The notes below the pieces were generated by a model, which saw nothing but the letters and a program-made list of their open reading frames with translations, had not been told where the DNA came from and did not search any database. The position numbers were made by a program, and so were the translations under genes. A stretch of DNA of 44,778 nt from Russula earlei (taxonomy: Eukaryota > Basidiomycota > Agaricomycetes > Russulales > Russulaceae): positions 1-44,778 of the forward strand of contig JAGFNK010000428.1 of NCBI GenBank assembly GCA_025769875.1, read 5' to 3'. Positions 43,991-44,778 of this stretch are shown one piece after another (positions within the stretch are counted from its first letter, which is position 1; the number at the start of each line of letters is the position of its first letter).

Positions 43991-44778
43991 GTGTTGCAGT
44001 GACTTAAGTGAATGGAAAATTCATAGCATTCAGTCTTCTAATGTACACTTGCAACACACTATTCTTCCTAAGCCAGGCTGTTGACTTAGGTGTTCTTAAA
44101 AACCCTGTTCTATCAGTTCCTCTAGCAAGTCCTCCTTCTGTTTGGTGGACATCTTCTTTATGGAAACCAAGGAGGAGCTCTTGTTATTGGTAGGAGGGGG
44201 GCAATGTGGATTGTCCAGAGACAGTGCTTTCGTTTCCACTGTCCTCTGAGTTGTCCTCCTTCTCTGTTTCCAGAGCTCAAGTTTTCCCTTTGTCCCTTGG
44301 GTTACTTGATTTCTCCTTGACTCTGTCCTTGTCAGGACAGTTCTGGCTAATGTGCCCTGCCTTCTTACAGATGAAGCATTTCTTTCTGCTAGCAGTTTCT
44401 TCCTCTCCTCTGTCAGAGGAGGACAACGCTTGGTCCTTGCTGCATCAGTGGATACCAGGTCCACTTCCATAGCATTGGGGTCTCTTGGTTTCATCTTTTC
44501 CTAGACTGTAGGGACTTCATGTGATTTTCCTTGGTGGTCAAAGATCCACCTCCAGATCCAATATTAGCTTTCATGAGTTGGTCTCTGGCTTGTTCCTCCC
44601 TGGCAGCATTGATCCATGCTTGTAGATCATTGATGGCAGGTATGTCTCTAACTGGTCAATTGTAAATTCATTCCACCAGCCAGGTGATCAGTCTGCTTTA
44701 TAGGCTTCAACTGCTCATGGTGAGTTCTGGTCCCATCCTGCTTTACTGAGCAGAATAAGGAACTTGCTGTGTAATCAT
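43991..44778 (-). pseudogene. Ty3/gypsy gag relic with zinc knuckle
   Basis: A CX2CX4HX4C knuckle, CFICKKAGHISQNC, lies at 44337-44378 in one frame, while a neighbouring frame stays open from ATG 44494 to 44096 (MKPRDPNAMEVDLV, then KKMSTKQKEDLLEELIEQGF). An upstream piece, INAAREEQARDQLMKANIGS, lies near 44560-44620. Together these are the C-terminal part of Gag and the Gag-Pol junction of the gypsy element. Gag continues beyond the window edge. An inverted GTGTGTTGCA/TGCAACACAC pair sits at 43990-44060. Confidence 0.75.

Overview
The window looks like a piece of nuclear genome from a basidiomycete fungus, most likely an Agaricomycete. The evidence is short GT-AG introns (53-93 nt), an expanded family of F-box proteins with divergent leucine-rich C-termini, a microsomal-type epoxide hydrolase split by five small introns, and nested Ty1/copia and Ty3/gypsy retroelement debris. 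Species cannot be named from sequence alone.

Layout. 1-5880 is a CpG-poor repeat-derived block with low-complexity reading frames and a small inverted-repeat element (4613-5528). 5890-9340 is CpG-normal: a degraded element (5890-7430) abuts the 3' side of a truncated TPR-protein gene (7436-7917, minus strand). 9340-16995 is a nested retroelement graveyard. It holds four copies of one ~961-bp solo LTR, three with perfect 5-bp target-site duplications, plus a gag-protease part of a Ty1/copia element with a visible primer-binding site. 17000-33000 is the gene island: F-box gene 1 (minus), an F-box pseudogene (minus), F-box gene 3 (plus, one intron), three Pol III-type tRNA-Ser-like units in tandem, an epoxide hydrolase (minus) and F-box gene 4 (plus). 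33800-34430 holds a small possibly secreted protein gene with a TATA box. 35035-38279 is a 3.2-kb element bounded by ~346-bp inverted repeats. 38300-40857 is a decayed copia integrase/reverse transcriptase ending in a polypurine tract and an LTR start. 40858-44778 is a minus-strand Ty3/gypsy element (RNase H, RT, protease, gag zinc knuckle) whose protease-gag region is split by a fifth copy of the solo LTR.

The host genes do not form a pathway. The F-box genes would supply substrate receptors for SCF ubiquitin ligases, and the epoxide hydrolase would detoxify or process epoxides. The epoxide hydrolase and F-box gene 4 are divergently transcribed from a 426-bp interval. The most unusual signals are (i) the tandem tRNA-Ser-like Pol III units, each with an invariant extra 17-nt hairpin arm, (ii) sharp CpG-poor/CpG-normal compartment borders with copy-by-copy CpG decay in the LTR family, (iii) the long-inverted-repeat element and its dispersed low-complexity relatives, and (iv) two convergent LTR pairs that form kilobase-scale inverted repeats.
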